DNA of 64,000 nucleotides from Odobenus rosmarus divergens. Lineage: Eukaryota > Chordata > Mammalia > Carnivora > Odobenidae. Position 1 is the first letter of the stretch; each line of letters starts with the position of its first letter. Under the pieces are notes generated by a model. It searched no databases, had not been told where the DNA came from, and saw nothing but the letters and a program-made list of their open reading frames with translations. Positions 23,401 through 35,400 of this stretch are shown here, in pieces. Location: NCBI RefSeq assembly GCF_000321225.1, contig NW_004450479.1:878160-942159 (forward strand). Reading direction: 5' to 3'. A program made the position numbers and the translations under genes.

Positions 23401-26400
23401 CTTCTGAGTTCAGAACAGTGGGAACCAAGAGATGGGGGCCTGAGCTGAGCAGACTCCCTGGCGTCCCCAGGATTGGGTAGGCCCAGCCACAGGGCCCAGC
23501 TGGCGGCCCCATACTCCCCGAGTGCTCCGCAGGAGCCAGTGGGCCTCGGCCAGGCCAGAGCTGGGCTTCCAAACCCCCGGTGAGGCCACGTGGGGCATGG
23601 GGCTCGGCAGAGGCGCTTCCCAGGAGGAGGAAACCACAGACAGGAGGAGGTGCGGGAGCACCGGGGAACGCACAGGGAAGTGTGAAGGGCAGCCGGAGAC
23701 AGCCGTGCCACAGTCCAGGGAGAAGCCAGGCCAGCGTGTGGAGGCCGAGGCCTCCGGAGGGGCTGCAGAGGGTCACGCTGTGCAAGGGGACACCACGAAG
23801 GAACAGGAGGGGGTGGGACGACTGAGGAGAGAGAGGTGGGGGGAGGTCGGAGGGGAACCCAAACTCCAGGAGAAACTGGGCTGTCAGTTGTGAGCTGCTG
23901 TCACCTTCATTGGTGGGTGCACGGTGAGTACTGCTGTCGTCGTAATAATGTGTTGGGTTTTTAGATTCAGCCTGGGGGTGAAGCTCAGAAGACTGCCTGC
24001 TTGCAGAGCCGGGGTCAGCGTACCGGCAGGTGTGGGGTGGGGTCCTGGTGAGGAGCCGGCGGGGAGCCGGGGAGACAGGCGGGGAGCAGTGGTGTGGGCA
24101 TGTTGTGTGCGGACCCAGCCGGAAAGCTGTTGGCAGGGCTGCCCCCGCGCAGGGACCTCTGTCCTGAGTGACCAGCAGCTCCTCGTCTGTGTGTGCCCAG
24201 TGGACAGGCCCGGCAGCTCCGTGGCATCCGGCAAAAACTGGTGGCACCCCTGGGCAATCCGTGGAGGCCCCTCCGCCACCAGGGGCCTCTGTGTCCTGTG
24301 GCTTCGGGCCTGCTTGCCCGCTCACCTGGTGCTTCGTTGTGGTGGGGGTCTCTGCTGCGGCGCAACAGCCTCCTCTCACTGCTGGCCGTTTCTGCTTCAG
24401 GAGCTGCTGCTGGAATTCGAGTCTGAAATGCGGAAGAGGGAGCACGGGTTCCGCCTGCAGGCAGACAGCATGAGCAACGTGGTCTTGACTCATGAGCTCA
24501 AGGTGGGGGATGGCCTTCGGGCGGTGACTGTTCCCTCCTCAGACGTCAGGTGCCGCTCCTGAGCCGTGAGGCCACCTCTGGGCGGGACGACGGAGTCCAC
24601 ACAGAGGCCTCCCTTGCTGTACAGGGGCCAGGGGTGACATGCCTGGGGAGCGCCCACCACGGTGCCTGCCACGTGGCCCCTCTCACAAGGGACAGAGGAG
24701 GGCTGGTGCCCCGACCTTGGGGAAGGGTGCCCCCTGGGATAAACGGCCACCCGACCCTGGTCGAGATGGCCTGTCACTGGCCTGTGTCCTCTGTGAGCAC
24801 TGGGAATATGGGCCTCCGGGGAGGTGCTGCTCATCCCCCATTTACAGCAGAGGCCAGGCGGGTGGTCAGGGCCTGGTGCACCTTGTGCACCCGGCCACAG
24901 TGAGCGTGGGTTCCCTGGTGCACTAGTCCACCGGCTGCCAGGACACACACGAGCAGCGTGCACACCTGACCTTTAGCATGGAGACGGGCCAGCCTTGAGG
25001 AAGCGGGAGGGTGTGCAGGGGAGGAGGAAGCAGGAGAGGGCACCTGGTCTGGCCCTGCCACCCTGATAGGTTACACCTGTGTGGACGTGCCGCTGGTGTC
25101 CGTAAGAGCAACCCCGCCCTAGCGGTCAGGGAGGGCCCCTCCCGCAGGCCTCCACCTTTCCCACAGTGCCACAGTCCAAGGGCAGCACTCGGCCAGCCAG
25201 GGGCCCCAGGAACCCTGGCAGTTCTCTGTGGCCGGCGTGAAGGCCAGGCAGCTCCCAGCCCCACCGCAGCCCCTGGCAGGGACACCGGTTCTCCGCAACC
25301 TCTTAGGCCCTGTCTGGCCCCCTGACCGCGCTCCTGTAGGAGCCCTGCCCCCTGCCAGCCAGGGCCCAGGCTGCCCTGCAGTGACCTCCAGGAGGCCTCG
25401 GGGACTTCTGAGAGCCGGCGGGGAGAGGGCTCGCGGGATGTGCCCTGAGCTCCACAGTGGGGTGGGCCCTGCTCCACCTCCGTCTGCCGTGCCTAGCTGT
25501 TACAAACCTGGGAACACCTCCCCCGGAGGGTGGCAGCGTGCGCACACGGACTGATGTGGGTTGCTGCAGCCGTTATTGTGGCCCGCAGTTCACAGTCGCG
25601 GACTGAGGCCCAGAAAGGTTATTTTAAAATGGAGCCACGCTCTTGCACACTCCACCTGCTTGTGTGAGTCCATTATCAGCAGTCTTCACATAGGAGCCGG
25701 GACTGTCTTTTGGGCTCACACGTGTGGGCCCCATTGTGGGGTGCGGCGTGCCCTCAGAGGTCGTGGGGCCCCGGTGTGTTCACTTGGGGGTGCGTGAGGA
25801 CATCCTCACTGTTATGCTGCTTCTTGAGTTCTTTTCTCTCTGCTCGGTTCCAGTTCTAGCCTCATTTGGAATTCTTTGTCTCTTGAAGGTAAAACTGCTG
25901 AACAAGGAGCTCGTGGCTCTGAAGGAAGCGGCCGCACAGGCCGCAGAGTCGCTGCGGAGCGCCGAGGCCGCCAACGCGGGGCTGGAGGAAAAGCTGCAGC
26001 ACAGTGGCCAGGAGCTCAGGGACCTGGCCGCTGCCAAGGACGCCCGGTGCGCGCCCGCACCTGCGTCCTCTGGGCTGGGGGCTTCCGCCTGTCCTGGCTT
26101 GCTGGGGGCCGGCCTGGCTGTGGGTCCTCGTCTGCTCTTCCCGCTAATACTTCCTCCTTTTCAGGATAAAGGACTTAGAGGGCAAACTAAACTGTGTGCA
26201 GCTCTCCAGGAAGAAGGAAGAGGAGGTGTTCAGGAGGAAGTGAGTGTTCCTGGCTCCCAGCCTGGCCATGTGGGGTTAGGTCCAGTCAGGGGCTCCCACC
26301 AACCCAGGGGCTGTCCGACCTTTGAATTCACTGCCTTGGGTCTGTTTCCGTGCTCTGTCCAGGATTTTTTCAGTGGTAGTTAGGCTTTTTAGTGTTTTAA

Positions 26401-29400
26401 AACTTTTTTTTTAAGATTTTTTTTTAAGGTTTTATTTTTAAGTAATCTCTACGACCCAACGTGGGGCTGAAAGTCAGAACCCCAAGATCGGGAGTCACGT
26501 GTTCCACCGACTGAGCCAGCCAGGTGCCCTGGTGTTTTAAAACTTCTGAACTTAAAGAGTTTTATGAACTAGGAGGCACCTGGGTGGCTCAGTCGGTTGA
26601 GCATCTGACTCGATTTCGGCTCAGGTCATGATCTTGGGGTCATGAAATCGAGCCCCACGTCGGGCTGGCGCTGGGCGTGGAGCCTGCATGGGATGCCTTC
26701 TGCCCCTCCCCCAGCTTGAGCAAACGCACGAGCTCTCTGTCTCAAAAAAAAAGTTTTATTAACCAGTTCATTAATTTTAGACTGCAGCAACAAACGTTAC
26801 TTTGGTGATACAGTCACCTTTCATTTCTACGTTATTTTGGCAAAATAATCCTGCTCTCCTGGTTGGTTGTACATTCTCTAGATTCTCAAGAGCCCCGTTC
26901 TTCCTGCCGAAATACTCGCCTCATCCATCGCTATGGGCTGTGTGCCCCGCACTGCCGGGTGTCAGGATGCCCAGCCCGTAGGTGGCACGGGGACCCTGAG
27001 AAAGCCCATGGTGGCCCGCCCAGGCTGAGACCTGTGAGGCCCACGGGATGAGGAGGGCTCAGAGAGGGCACAAGGCAGGCTTCTGGGGGAGGGCAGGCGT
27101 GGGGGAGCGTGTGCCTTTGGGAGCAGCCCGGGCCTGGGGTGACATGGGCCCCGGAGAGCCCGAGGGGGGCAGCGTCCACCATTGCACCTGCCACAGGAGT
27201 CACCCTGTTCTTTTCTGGAAAGCACCAGGGTGGCTGCGGGTGAAGACGCATGTGGTGGTTGTGAGGGTACTCGGTCACGGGAATGGACGAGGCTGGTGGA
27301 GCGTGGGCCATCTGGGGCATTTCTGTGTTTTCTGGCCGTGACGTTTGTGCACCCTGAGGAGAAAAGCTTTACAGCCTGTCCGTCTACTGCCTTTGCACCT
27401 GTAGTCAGACCGGAACTGGGAGCTGCATCCCAGGCCACCGCACAGATGCCATTGGCCCGTGTACCCCTCGGCCAGGCCGGCACGTGGGAGCAAGGGCGGG
27501 CACTGTGTGCATGTTCCTGGGGGCATGTGGGTGCCACAGACACAGCAGGATGTGGTCCGGCTTGGACCCACGCAGGCCCGTGGTGCTGGGATGCGCTGTG
27601 GCGGCCAGCCTTTGGGAAAAAACAGTGTTCCTCTTCATGTCCAGAGCTAAAGCCCTTTTCTTTTTTTAAGTTTATTTATTTAAGTAATGTTTATATCCCG
27701 CATGGGGCTTGAACTCACGACCCCAAGATCAAGAGCCACACACGCGACAGAGCAGGTCAGGTACCCCCAAACTGTTTTTATTCATAAACTGAAATAGTTG
27801 AAAATGAATATAGGGGAACCCAGGTGGCTCAGTCGTTAAGCGTCTGCCTTCGGCTCAGGTCATGATCCCAGCGTCCTGGGATCGAGCCCTGCATCGGGCT
27901 CCCTGCTCAGGGGGAAGCCTGCTTCCTCCTTTCCCACTCCCTCTGCTTGTGTTCCCTCTCTTGCTGTCTCTCTGTCAGATAAATAAAATCTTAAAAAAGA
28001 AAAAATTTTGAAAAGCTTTTAAAAAATTTTATTTAAAAAAAATAAAACAAGTAAGATCTTATATCAAATGAACTTAAAATAAGTATTTGAGGGGCGCCTG
28101 GGTGGCTCAGTCGTTAAGCGTCTGCCTTCGGCTCAGGTCATGATCCCAAGGTCCTGGGATCGAGCCCCGCATCGGGCTCCCTGCTCCGCGGGAAGCCTGC
28201 TTCTCCCTCTCCCACTCCCCCTGCTCATGTTCTCTCTCTCTCTGTGTCTCTCTCTATCAAATAAATAAATAAAAATCTTTAAAAAAAATGAATATAATTT
28301 TTAGCATATTATAAATACTGGCTTTAAGAAGTAAAACTGTTCAGGGGTGTCTGGCTGGCTCAGGTGGTGGAGCACATGACTCTGGGTCTCGGGGTTGTGA
28401 GTTTAAGCCCTACGTTGGGTGCAGAAATTACTTTAAAATCTCTAAGAAAAAGAAGTAAAACTGGTCACTTTTTTTTTTAAGATTTATTTATTTTAGACAG
28501 CGAGCGTGCACATGTGAGGAGGAGGGGCAGAGGGAGAGAGAAAATTTCAAGCAGGTCCCCCACTGAGCAGGGAGCCCAACATGGGGCTCGATCCCAGGAC
28601 CCTGAGATCATGACCTGAGCCGAAGGCAGACGCTTAATGACCGAGCCACCCAGGCGTCCCTATAGTGTATTTTTTATGCTTCATAAATTTGAAATCAGTC
28701 TTCTCTAACATAATGCATATATTTATATAAACTAAAAACAATGAAATTTGCTGGGGCCACAAGGCTCTAAGTGTTCTAAAAGGTTTCTACATGAAGGTAT
28801 TCTGATAATTATTTGCACATACTTTACAAAACAATATAATATACTATAAAATTCAATAATTAAGTAAACTGTAAGTCTCCTTAGGAATGCCCCCCAACTG
28901 AGGGGAAGGGGTCCCCACATCAGTTTGTGAGCACCTTTGTGGGGCTGGCCACCTCGTCACACGCACGGCCCGCGGACAGCCGGGTGGGCTTTCTGGCAGC
29001 ATCCCCCAGGCTTTGAACGCCTTCCAGTCACGAGCCAAGAGCCACCTGCTGGCCTCGCCCCGGCATGACCGTATGTCATGTGTCTGCTGGTCACTCTGTA
29101 GGAGCAAAGAGCTGGTAGTGCCTGGCTCAGTTGGCAGGATCATTCCTGTCCTCTGTTTCTGGAAGTTCGGATAAGAGGCTTTCCTAAGACTTATTCCGTG
29201 ACTGTTACATACACCTGGTGCCCTTCTACTTAGCGGCAGCTTGGGAAACCCTCGTCCTGAGAGGCTGGGAAACTTGTGACTCGGAATACATGTTCACCAG
29301 CATGATATGTGTACAGTAAGATGCTTTTTATTTTGCCACAAGCTTTACCATCTCTCCCTAAAACTTCAAGCTTGCAGATTTAGTTTCCATTTAGGGGAAG

Positions 29401-32400
29401 TGTTCAGCAGACCACCTGAGCAGCAGAACCCACCTTGCTGTGAAACCATTAGCTGGTCAGGTTGCTCCTCAAGAACATCTCACTTCGTTTTTCAGTCCAA
29501 GTGAATCTATGTGTTTGGAGGAGTAACATCAAAACACTGAGAATTACAGAGCACACCTCGTAAAATGTCCTAGAGCGGTCTGGTCCAGGTTAGGACAATT
29601 TAGTGCTCATACACTTGGCACATTAGCGCATATGCAGATGCTGCCCCTCGGATGGTGCCGTGGGACTCTGTGGTGTCACGGGCAGCACAGAAGGCAGGCT
29701 TCCCACCCCGGAGTCTGCTGTTGGCCTTTGAGAGTCACTGACCAACAATCACGCAGTGCAGTTCGGAAGTGACTCGACTCCTTCAGTAGCTGTCTCGATC
29801 AGACTTTTCCTGGTTTGATGAGAGAAAGGCTGTGCTGCTGGACACTGGTGGTTACAGCCACTAGCACGTGTTCCTTTTTTGCTAATAGAAGGTAGAAAAT
29901 ATTGAACAGGTTGCAAGATGGATGAGGCTTGATTGTAATTAGAAAGAAAAGCATGTTAACATGACGTGGTTGAATAAGGGTTCACCATCTCACTGAAAAA
30001 TGCTGATGGAAGGGGCGCCTGGGTGGCTCAGTCAGTGAAGCATCTGCCTTTGGCTCAGGTCATCGTCCCAGGGTCCTGGGATCGAGCCCTGCGTCAGGCG
30101 GCCTGCTCTGCGGGGAGCCTGCCTCTCCCTCTGCCTCTGCCACTCCCCCTGCTTGTGTGCGCTCTCTCTGTCAAATAAATAAATAAAATCTTTTTTTTTT
30201 TAAAAAAGAAGCTATGTAGGGGGCACGTGGGTGGCTCAGGCGGGTAAGTGTCCGACTCTTGATTTTAGCTCAGGTCATGATCTCAGAGTCGTGAGTTCAA
30301 GCCCCGAGTTGGGCTCTGTGCTGGGCATGCAGCCTGCTTAAGATTCTCTCTCCCCCCCACCCCGTTCTCTCTCTCTCTCAAAAAATAAATAATAAAAAAA
30401 ATACCATGTAAAATTACAATTTTTAGGGCTTTTAGCTTTTTTTCTTTTTAAAGATTTTATTTATTTGACAGACACAGCGAGAGAGGGAACACAAGCAGGG
30501 GGAGTGGGAGAGGGAGAAGCAGGCTTCCCGCTGAGCAGGGAGCCCGATGCGGGACTCCATCCCAGGACCCTGAGATCATGACCTGAGCCGAAGGCAGACG
30601 CTCAACGACTGAGCCCCCCAGTTGCCCCCCAGGGCTTTTAACTTTTTATCAAAACCAAATAGAATAAAAGCATAAAAAGTCCTGAGCGTTGCCAGTCAGA
30701 TGTCCGCATGACGCCCGCCAGCCCACGCTGGCCTGTCCAGATGGACGTCTGTCCTGGTGAGGGGATTCTGGTAGGTCTGGCATTTCTGGCAAAGACAGAA
30801 GAGCCGCTGACGTCCCTCGGTCCCCAGTCGCCCTCAGCGTTCCGGGTGACTGATGGCTGCTGAGCCGAAAGCCAGCGGGGGTGGCGGTAAGACTGCTTTA
30901 CCAGAGCTCCCGTCGCCGGGGTCTTTCTTCTGGGGGAGTGTGCGCTCTGGAGCCGTCCGGGGACGTGGCGTCTAAGAACTGTTCGCCAGTGTTTACCTGA
31001 GGAATGTGAGCTCCTGGTCAAGCGGCCGCTACAGAGGTAGCCAGGCAGGACGCGCGGCGGCTGAGGTCCCAAGTGCAGCAGCCGCCGTGCACAGGAGAGG
31101 GAGTGTGGTCTGCGGTCCGACTGGGGCCTGGGCACTGCGTGACACCTGCTTGCGTTTCAGGCACGAGGAGCTTGACCATCTGGCCAGGGAGAGGGATGCG
31201 GTGCTGGCGGCTGTGAAGGGCGCCCACGCGGAGCAGCTGCAGGTGCTGGAGGCCAGGGCTCTGGGGCTGCAGGCCCGCTGTGAGGCCCTGGAGCTGCAGC
31301 TCCGCAGGGCAGAGTGGAGGCAGGTCGATGCCCTGAAGGAGAAGGATGCCGCCATGGACAAGTGAGTGTGGGCGGAAGGACCACTGACCGCACCCGCTGC
31401 AGGGCGGGCACTGGGTGGGCGCACCTCTGCGGCTCGCCGGTCCTTTTTCTTAACCCTTTTCCTCCTTTCTTTTTTTCAAATTGTGCCGTGTGTGTGTGTA
31501 TGAATGTGTGCAGTTATTTGTGGTAAAACATACATAATATAAAACTTACCATCTTAACCATTTAAAGTGCATGGTTCGTGGGCGCCTGGGTGGCTCAGTT
31601 GGTTAAGCGACTGCCTTCGGCTCAGGTCATGATCCTGGAGTCCCGGGATCGAGTCCCGCATCGGGCTCCCTGCTCAGCAGGGAGACTGCTTCTCCCTCTG
31701 ACCCTCTTCCCTCTCGTGCTCTCTATCTCTCAATCTCTCTCTCAAATAAATAAATAAAATCTTTAAAAAAAAAAAATGCACGGTTCACTGCTGTGTACCG
31801 CCACCAAAATGTCCCTTCCCGTTCCCCTCCCCCACCTCTTGGAACCCACCATCTACGCTCTGTCCCTGTGACGTTGACGACTCTAGGTCCCTCATATGAG
31901 GGGACCCTGCAGTATCTGTCCTTCTGTGACTGGCTTACTCCCCTTCCTGTAATGGGTCCTCGGTCCACCTATGTTGGAGCGGGTGACAGGATGTCCTTCC
32001 TTTTCGTGGCTGAGTGATACTCCACAGCGTGGGTGGACCACATTTTCTTTACCCATTCATCTGTCAGTGGACACTTGGGTTGTTTCCACTTTTTGGCTGT
32101 TGTGAACAGTGCTGCTGTGAACATGGGTGTGCAAATACCTATTCAGGTCTCTTTAAAATTTGGAGGGGGATATACCCAGAAGGTGAATTGGTGGATCATA
32201 TGGTAAATATATGTTTAACTTTTTTTTTAAATATTTTATTTATTTATTTGTCAGAGAGCATGAGACTAAAAAGCACGGGGAGCGGCAGGCAGAGGGAGAA
32301 GCAGGCTCTCCGCTGAGCAGGGGGCCCGATGCGGGACTCAATCCCAGCACCCTGAGATCATGACCTGAGCCAAAGGCAGATGCTTAAGGACTGAGCCACC

Positions 32401-35400
32401 CAGGCGTCCCTATATTTAACTTTTTGAGGAGCTGCCAGGCTGGTTTTCACAGCAGATGCACTGTTTGGCACAAGGATTCTAATTTTCCATTAACTGGTTT
32501 CTTTTTTTAACTTTATTTTTTAATTTAAGTTCAATTAATTAACATAAAATGTATGATTAGTTTCAGAGATAGAGTTCAGTGATTCATCAGTTGTGTATAA
32601 CACCCAGTGCTCATCACATCACGTGCCCTCCTTCATGCCCATCACCCAGTTGCCCCATCCCCCCACCCCCCTTCCTTCTGTAACCCTCAGTTTATTTCCT
32701 GAGATTAAGAGTTTCTTATGGTTTGTCTCCCTTTCTGGTTTCATCTTACTTCATTTTTCCCTCCCTTCCCCTATGATCCTCTGTCTTGTTTCTTAAATTC
32801 CGCGTATGAGTGAGATCGTATATTGTCTTTCTCTGATTGACTTACTTTGCATAGTGTAATAATACCCTCTAGTTCCATCCACACTGTTGCAAATGCAAGA
32901 TTTCTTTTTTTGATGGCTGAGTAGTATTCCACTGGTTTCTTCTTAAACCCAGTGTTCTTTTCAGCATCTCTGCGAGGCACGACACGTAAGCAGTTCTGTC
33001 CCGCTGTGTGCGGCGTCCACTGGGAACTGGACCTGGCATTGGACTCCAGTCTCCCGGCCGCCAGTGACGAAGTGATACTTGGAGAAGCTGTGTTTACTAA
33101 AAATATCTGATTAAGACAGCTAAATCAGTCATTGGTTAGGGTTCACTTTACTTAGCAACTGGCTTTTCCTGTATGTTTGGGGAATGTGCCTGGCTCCGTT
33201 CTAGAGAGGGTGCTCTGCCAAATTATATTTCCATCACGGGAGGATGGCTCTCACAGCTGTACAAACCGGGAAGTTAGTGCTCATTCAGGAGGGTTTCCTT
33301 AGATTGAACCTATGGTCTTGCTTGATGTGTTCAACACAAGCAACGGTAGTTCGGGAAGCAGACGCGACAGTCTGGCGGGCGGATGTGTTCCCTCCGGGCT
33401 GCGAGGCTCTGTGTGGGCCCTTCTCACGGCTGCTTCAGGAGCTACAGGACCTCCTTGCGTGAGGCCCTGGGCCGGGCTCCTTCCACCTGCACCCGCCTTT
33501 CGACGTGCCTGTCCTTGCGCTTCCCGCTCCTCTGTGCGATCTGGCACGTGGCCGTGGTCGGGTGCTGCCTGGGGCCGCCGTGCCCGGGACAGTCCATGTC
33601 TTCTCACACTAAGACATATGCTGTTTGAAAACCAGCAACAAAACAGCCCATGTGTTGAGCTATTTCTTTGGGCATATTTGTGGTGATTTTCCTGAGGGCA
33701 TTAGGTCGTGAATGCCACAGCAGAGAGGCCATGGCCCCGAGAGGCTCCGCGAGAACCCAGCCGTGCCCTGTGCCTCCATAACCCCTAGGACAGAGTCACA
33801 GCCGGCCACATGGGTGGGGCCAATTTCCAGCGTCCACAGTTACGGCACAGAAAGAGAGGAGGCTGTTTGACCCAATCGGGCGGCACATCATTAACAAGTA
33901 ATCAGTATAAAAACTAATAATTTTTGCCTGAAAAAAATTATTATGGAGATATTTTGCATTTTTCGGGTGCTAAATTTTGAAGCTGCATTTCAGTTCAGAG
34001 CAGCCACGTGCTCAGGAGCCATGCGTGGCCCGTGGCCCCATGCTGAGCAGCACAAGCCTGAGTGCTTGACTGCGGGGGTCCAGGATGCGGTAAGGGTGAA
34101 TCCCCACGCTCTCCAGAGCCCTGACCTTATCGGGCTGGGTTGGTCTTGGCAAATTAGTGCAGGAGCTGGACTCACATTCGGGAGCACAAGCAGAGCCCCG
34201 TGGTCGGCAGATCCCTTGGTCAGTGTGTGTTGCAAACAGAAGACATACAAATACAGCTCCTGAGTTCTAGCGGCCTCTCCTGTCGTTGGGGGGGAGGGCT
34301 GCCACACTCGGGGTGCATAGGAGTAGTGTTGGGGAGTGTAACAGGAAGTCCACGCAGAATGTCCCCCTGGTGCTGCTTGAGGCCCAGGCAGGTGACCTCC
34401 AGGCTGCCAGCCACTCTCCCACCTGGAAAGTCAGAAAAAGCCTCAGTGACAAGTTCCTTGCTGGCTGATGTCCTTTGCCTCTTAGAGTTGCTGACAGATG
34501 GGTGACGAGGAAGGTTACATTTCAGGAATCCAGATGAGGGCCCAGGTGTTTTGTGTCCATCCAGCTTCTTGGTGGCGTGTGGATGGGAGTGTAGCCGGAG
34601 GAGAGCCCTCGCGTCCCCCCATCACGTCGGACACTTGGTGCTGGTGCGGCACAGCGGCCGAGGCCCAGACCCTGTGGGGACGCAGCTCCAGGGCAGCGCA
34701 TGCTGAGGGCCATCTTGGCAACGGTCCTGGCCTGCACTTGGTCACCCGACCACCCTGCGGTACCAGAGCGGGGCGTGCCGCCTGGAGCGGGGTCGGGCAG
34801 CCCCCAGGCTGAGCCAGTCCCGGCCCCCACTCCTGGCACCTACACGGTGTGTTAACTGGATGTGTTCTGAAGTTCCCAACGTCGTGTAGCCCTTTGTGGT
34901 GTTAGAACAGGTACGAGTCAGGATGAGTTTGATGAATCATACTAGAAATAATTTGTTGAAAGTGTATGAAGAAAAATGGTCTTTTTGCAGTGGCTAAGAA
35001 TCATGCTGGAAACTCTATCAACAGACTCTCTTCCTCCTCTGAAAATGTCTGGCACCATGCAGCTTCCAGTCAGGTGGGCAGCAGAGCCCAAAGGCGCTAG
35101 AGGCTCACTAGCAGCCTTGCTTTCCTCCGGAGGTGGCGATTCCTTGCCTCTCCCTGTGGTGATCGGGCTGCAGACGGGGTGAGCCCCAGCGGCATATTGT
35201 GCCACCCATCCTGCGGCTTCCCTGGGCAGTATCTCTAGGCGTCTCTAGAGCTCTTCTGGGGACACTTATCCAGGTTGTGGTGATTCTACCAGGTAGTGTG
35301 AGGGTTTCTATAGAACCTCGTCTTACTGCTGAACTTGAAGACATGGGTCTGCACGTTGAGGGGCTGCATGAGGTGTGGCAAAGGTGAGCCCAGCGGCACC

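Larger units (their letters stand above)
17071..24400 (+). other. CCDC57: Intron between coding exons 2 and 3
   Basis: Largest coding intron (7330 bases). Contains a MIR (17640-17795), CAN-SINEs at 18082 and 20581 and an antisense L1 fragment at 21790-22450. The segment 18240-20560 and the GC-rich segment 22460-24400 contain long open frames on both strands but no conserved protein or splice-supported exon. Confidence 0.8.
26240..31160 (+). other. CCDC57: Intron between coding exons 5 and 6
   Basis: The densest SINE region of the window, with ten CAN-SINEs between 26406 and 30630. The segment 28660-30010 is mostly unique and AT-rich with no exon seen; 30640-31150 is GC-rich flank of exon 6. 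Confidence 0.8.
31495..32440 (-). mobile_element. Old L1 3' region, antisense, interrupted by two SINEs
   Basis: 'GTAAAACATACATAATATAAAACTTACCATCTTAACCATTT' followed after the SINE by 'GTGGACACTTGGGTTGTTTCCA' and 'GTGAACAGTGCTGCTGTGAACATG' is the well-known old-L1 3' end in antisense. The SINEs at 31580 and 32221 split one ancestral element. Confidence 0.75.

Noticed and set aside
23384..24493. 369-codon open frame on the minus strand
   Set aside because: Composition is typical of a GC-rich chance frame (Pro, Ser, Gly, Ala, His) and it overlaps the antisense of coding exon 3; no domain, splice context or recognisable similarity.
32771..32980. 69-codon minus-strand frame with YYSAIKKR
   Set aside because: It is the C-terminal end of L1 ORF2 in a 5'-truncated insertion, not a host gene.
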